The position numbers were made by a program, and so were the translations under genes. Source: Agriotes lineatus (Eukaryota; Arthropoda; Insecta; Coleoptera; Elateridae). From it: DNA of 64,000 nt. Under the pieces are notes generated by a model, which did no database searches, had not been told where the DNA came from, and worked only from the letters and a program-made list of their open reading frames with translations. Position 1 is the first letter of the stretch. Each line of letters opens with the position of its first letter. Shown here one piece after another: positions 63,936 through 64,000 of this stretch. Location: the NCBI GenBank assembly GCA_940337035.1, contig CALNHX010003554.1, positions 1-64,000 on the forward strand. Direction: 5' to 3'.

Positions 63936-64000
63936 TTGTATATTTAAGGTTAATTTATTCCAGCGCTGCGGTTAACTGTCAAATTTTGATGAGCGTGGGA

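Overview
The window looks like nuclear DNA of an insect: AT-rich, dense in decayed retrotransposons and DNA transposons (Jockey, CR1-like, RTE-like, BEL/Pao, Ty1/copia, Penelope-like, hAT, piggyBac-like, Tc1/mariner, pogo-like, tRNA-derived SINEs, foldback MITEs), and one intact spliced animal housekeeping gene. The species cannot be named from the sequence alone.

The only host gene I can reconstruct is on the minus strand, 61557 down to 33002: serine/threonine protein phosphatase 5 (PP5/PPP5C orthologue), ten coding exons, 489 residues, all PPP catalytic motifs present and every splice junction in phase. Six of its nine introns are 49-64 nt and one is 231 nt, but intron 6 (45442-60227, about 14.8 kb) and intron 8 (33201-44939, about 11.7 kb) are swollen with transposable elements. 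Roughly half of the window is therefore intronic PP5 sequence.

Layout. 1-5500: a plus-strand LINE sits in the reverse transcriptase of a minus-strand Jockey element, whose ORF1 is also split by a 444-bp foldback repeat. 6050-6520: two more foldbacks. 8600-15000: Tc1-like remnant, then an RTE-like LINE split by a complete BEL/Pao-type element with LTRs, tRNA-Tyr-like primer site and one 1215-codon gag-protease ORF that lacks polymerase and integrase. 15251-15587: SINE with target duplication. 16200-18120: GC-rich, coding-like, unidentified. 18390-22900: small TIR element, RTE-like LINE split by a hAT element that itself holds a SINE, pogo-like remnant. 26040-26660: Penelope-like GIY-YIG fragment with a hammerhead-like relic. 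27097-31620: full-length CR1-group LINE with two open ORFs.

PP5 intron 8 holds a GC-rich unidentified block, a 2.6-kb element with about 330-bp terminal inverted repeats encoding a PIN/XPG-like nuclease plus a Cys-rich tail (the best candidate for something little described), a 56-bp minisatellite and a decayed RTE-like LINE with a palindromic MITE in it. Intron 6 holds a minus-strand RTE-like LINE, a 5'-truncated RTE-like LINE flanked by an unusually long 167-bp duplication, a mariner fragment, a copia remnant with nested hAT and piggyBac-like MITEs, and a cluster of large foldbacks close to exon 6. Upstream of PP5 are further foldbacks and, at the window end, a GC-rich repeat array.

No bacterial-type operons, CRISPR arrays, rRNA genes or convincing functional tRNA genes were seen.
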